Assembly (NCBI GenBank): GCA_017307315.1
Contig: JAFKFF010000378.1
Span: forward strand, 1 to 6,841
DNA length: 6,841 nucleotides
Reading direction: 5' to 3'
DNA from: Alphaproteobacteria bacterium
Lineage (GTDB): Bacteria > Pseudomonadota > Alphaproteobacteria > Micropepsales > Micropepsaceae
Below the pieces are notes generated by a model. That model saw nothing but the letters and a program-made list of their open reading frames with translations, was not told where the DNA came from and did no database searches. Positions 5,025 through 6,841 of the stretch are shown piece after piece. Position numbers and translations under genes: made by a program. Positions within the stretch are counted from its first letter, which is position 1. Each line of letters opens with the position of its first letter.

Positions 5025-6077
5025 ATGAAGAAGCTCATTCTCTGCGGTGTCGCGACCTTGGCTTTGGCCGCTTGTGATCAGAACGCCTCCAAGGGCGGAT
5101 CCGAAGCGGCAAATTCCGCGCCTGCGGCCTCCGGCCAGGTTGTGCTGATCGACGGGTCGAGCACCGTTTATCCGATTTCGGAAGCGCTTGGAGAGGAGTT
5201 CCAGAAGAGCAGCGGCACCAAGGTGACCGCAGGTCTCTCGGGGACTGGGGGCGGCTTCAAGAAATTCTGCCGGGGCGAGACGGACATCTCCGGCGCCTCG
5301 CGACCGATCAAGAAGGAAGAGATCGAGCTCTGTAAGCAAAACGGCGTTGAATACATCGAACTACCGGTGGCGCTGGACGCCCTCGCAGTCATCGTCAATC
5401 CGGACAACGCCTTCGTCGACTGCATGACGGTGGCAGAACTGAAAACGATTTGGCAGCCGGGCGCGCAGGGCAAGGTTACGACCTGGAAGCAGGTAAGGGC
5501 TTCCTGGCCGAACGAACCTCTGAAGCTGTTCGGCGCCGGCACCGATTCCGGGACCTTCGACTACTTCACCGCGGCGATTAACGGGAAAGAGCACGAGTCC
5601 CGCGGTGATTATACGGCCACCGAGGACGACAACGTCACGATCACGGGCGTTTCGGGCGACAAGGATGCGCTGGGCTATCTCGGCTTGGCCTATGTGACCG
5701 AGAACGCCGGAAAGGTGAAGCCGGTCCCTATCCGCCAAGCGGACGGCAAGTGCGTTCTGCCATCGGTTCAGGCCGCGCGCGATGCGACCTACCAGCCGTT
5801 GTCGCGGCCCCTGTTCTACTATGTGAACAAGAAGTACGCCGACGAGCGGCCACACGTCCGCGAATTCATCAAGTTTGCTTTCAACCCGGCAGAGAGCGAG
5901 AAGCTGGTGGGCGAAGTCGGCTATGTGCCGCTGCCTGCGGAGGCCTACACCTTGGCGCTGGCCAAGTTCGATGCGCGCAAGACGGGAACCTACTTCGGCG
6001 GCGGGTCCAAGATCGGCGTGACGATGCAGGAGTTGCTGTCCGATGCGGCGAACGCCGGCCCGGCGGCGACGAAATAG
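5025..6077 (+). CDS. pstS: PstS, phosphate-binding lipoprotein of the Pst ABC transporter
   Basis: This is the high-affinity phosphate-binding protein (350 aa) that delivers phosphate to PstCAB. The N-terminus is a lipoprotein signal: MKK, a hydrophobic stretch, then LAAC with C17 as the lipidated cysteine. A low-complexity Ser/Ala/Gly tether runs to about residue 37. Phosphate-site motifs are in order: DGSSTVYP (43-50), SGTGGGF (72-78), SRP (92-94) and GAGTDSGTFDYF (170-181). This is the longer PstS type common in alphaproteobacteria and cyanobacteria. Asp at +2 after the lipid cysteine would be an inner-membrane retention signal by the enterobacterial Lol rule. ATG 5025 is preceded by AAGGGGAA. 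The gene follows a Pho box and is followed by pstC after 57 nt, so the two form an operon. Confidence 0.96.
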   Translation: MKKLILCGVATLALAACDQNASKGGSEAANSAPAASGQVVLIDGSSTVYPISEALGEEFQKSSGTKVTAGLSGTGGGFKKFCRGETDISGASRPIKKEEIELCKQNGVEYIELPVALDALAVIVNPDNAFVDCMTVAELKTIWQPGAQGKVTTWKQVRASWPNEPLKLFGAGTDSGTFDYFTAAINGKEHESRGDYTATEDDNVTITGVSGDKDALGYLGLAYVTENAGKVKPVPIRQADGKCVLPSVQAARDATYQPLSRPLFYYVNKKYADERPHVREFIKFAFNPAESEKLVGEVGYVPLPAEAYTLALAKFDARKTGTYFGGGSKIGVTMQELLSDAANAGPAATK

Positions 6078-6088
6078 GTGAGTTCAGA

Positions 6089-6114
6089 GCGGCGAAGCTC
6101 GTCGGCTTCGCCGC
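6089..6114 (+). promoter_or_regulatory. pstS-pstC intercistronic hairpin
   Basis: gcggcgaagc (6089-6098) and gcttcgccgc (6105-6114) form a perfect 10-bp stem with a 6-nt loop, starting 11 nt after the pstS stop and ending 20 nt before the pstC ATG. A pyrimidine stretch (cttccttccc) follows, without a true T-run. Such stems often stabilise the upstream message or attenuate read-through, which would make more binding protein than permease. The stem is seen; the role is inferred. Confidence 0.6.
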
Positions 6115-6134
6115 CTTCCTTCCCAAGGCTGGCC

Positions 6135-6841
6135 ATGACGACGCTTGATCTCAATCCGTCGACCTTTCAGGCGTTGCAGAGCGACCCGTTTCTACTTCGG
6201 GGTCGGCTTCTGTCCCGCGTCATGGAAGTCGTACTTTGCGCTTGTGCGATCCTCTCGGTCGCGATCACCGCAGCCATCGTTTGGGTTCTCGTTTCCGAAT
6301 CCTGGATGTTCTTCCGTCAAGTTCCGCTGCTCGATTTTTTGACTGACACCGAGTGGACGCCGGCCTTTACGAACGCCCGCTATGGCATTCTTCCCCTACT
6401 CACCGCCACGCTCTGGGCGGCCGGGATCGCCATGGCGGTGGCCACGACGCTCGGCCTAGTGCTGTCGGTTTACATGAGCGAGTTCGCCCGCCCAGGCCTG
6501 CGTGAAGCCCTCAAGCCGATCCTGGAACTGCTCGCGGCCGTTCCGACTGTTGTGTTCGGGTATTTCGCCCTGCTGTTCGTGACGCCTCTGGCCAAGCAGC
6601 TCATCCCTGGACTGTCGGGCTTCAATCTCCTGATCCCAGGCTTCGTGATGGGCATCATGATCCTGCCCTACGTGGTGTCCATCAGCGAGGACGCCATGCG
6701 CGCCGTCCCAATGAGCCTGCGCGAAGGTGCTCTGGGGCTGGGCATGAGCCGGTGGCGAATGGCGTTTTCGGTTATCATTCCCGCGGCGTTCTCCGGCGTC
6801 ACAGCAGCCTACCTGTTGGCCTTCTCCCGCGCGGTCGGCGA
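6135..6841 (+). CDS. pstC: PstC, phosphate ABC transporter permease (partial, 3' end cut by window)
   Basis: This is an inner-membrane channel subunit that pairs with PstA and is driven by PstB to import phosphate. 235 codons are present; the family is about 300 or more residues, so the end is missing only because the window stops. Membrane segments are seen near residues 32-53, 84-112, 128-150 and 163-183, with another starting near 211. NARYGILPLL (80-89) and ELLAAVPTVVFGY (131-143) are typical of PstC. EGALGLGMSRWRMAFSVIIPAAFSG (197-221) is the EAA loop that contacts the ATPase. ATG 6135 has a modest AAGG (6125-6128) upstream and follows pstS by 57 nt, so it is translated from the same Pho-regulated message. 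PstC rather than PstA is favoured by its place directly after pstS. Confidence 0.93.
   Translation, partial: MTTLDLNPSTFQALQSDPFLLRGRLLSRVMEVVLCACAILSVAITAAIVWVLVSESWMFFRQVPLLDFLTDTEWTPAFTNARYGILPLLTATLWAAGIAMAVATTLGLVLSVYMSEFARPGLREALKPILELLAAVPTVVFGYFALLFVTPLAKQLIPGLSGFNLLIPGFVMGIMILPYVVSISEDAMRAVPMSLREGALGLGMSRWRMAFSVIIPAAFSGVTAAYLLAFSRAVG

Noticed and set aside
1..6841. CRISPR array, rRNA genes, toxin-antitoxin or defence genes
   Set aside because: No regularly spaced repeats, no rRNA-like blocks and no proteins of those kinds were seen.

Overview
The window is GC-rich DNA from an alphaproteobacterium, most likely a sphingomonad. This is inferred from protein style and from the ParB-like/DUF736 cassette, which I know from plasmids and integrative elements of that group; no search was run. 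Two unlike segments meet near 3.7-4.1 kb.

Left segment (about 1-3730) is an accessory, plasmid- or ICE-type cassette read on the + strand. A 487-nt hairpin-rich leader precedes a large ParB/RepB/Spo0J-family gene (start 488). That gene's frame appears damaged at its 3' end: a probable old stop lies at 2406-2408 in another frame, and the open frame now runs on to 2656, into the next gene. A 78-aa Cys-rich small protein (2509-2745) follows. Next comes about 640 nt of non-coding, hairpin-rich DNA, then a DUF736-family gene (3385-3684) closed by a strong stem-loop.

The junction (about 3730-4105) has no intact gene. It holds a nested inverted repeat and what I read as the wreck of an IS481-family insertion sequence on the - strand. 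A transposase N-terminus begins at 4019 and a transposase C-terminus ends at 3825, with the middle missing and a frameshift. One candidate terminal end lies near 4086.

Right segment (about 4106-6841) is a phosphate-uptake locus. phoU lies on the - strand and diverges from pstS and pstC on the + strand; pstC runs off the window. The 217-nt gap between phoU and pstS carries a good Pho box with a correctly spaced -10 for pstS, and a separate sigma70-like promoter for phoU. A perfect 10-bp stem lies between pstS and pstC and may set the ratio of binding protein to permease. PstS captures phosphate and PstC is one of the two channel subunits (PstA and PstB are presumably just downstream). PhoU links the transporter to PhoR/PhoB signalling.

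No clearly new system is visible. The points most worth a second look are the truncated ParB, the structured non-coding blocks of the cassette, the IS wreck at the island/core junction, and the divergent placement of phoU.
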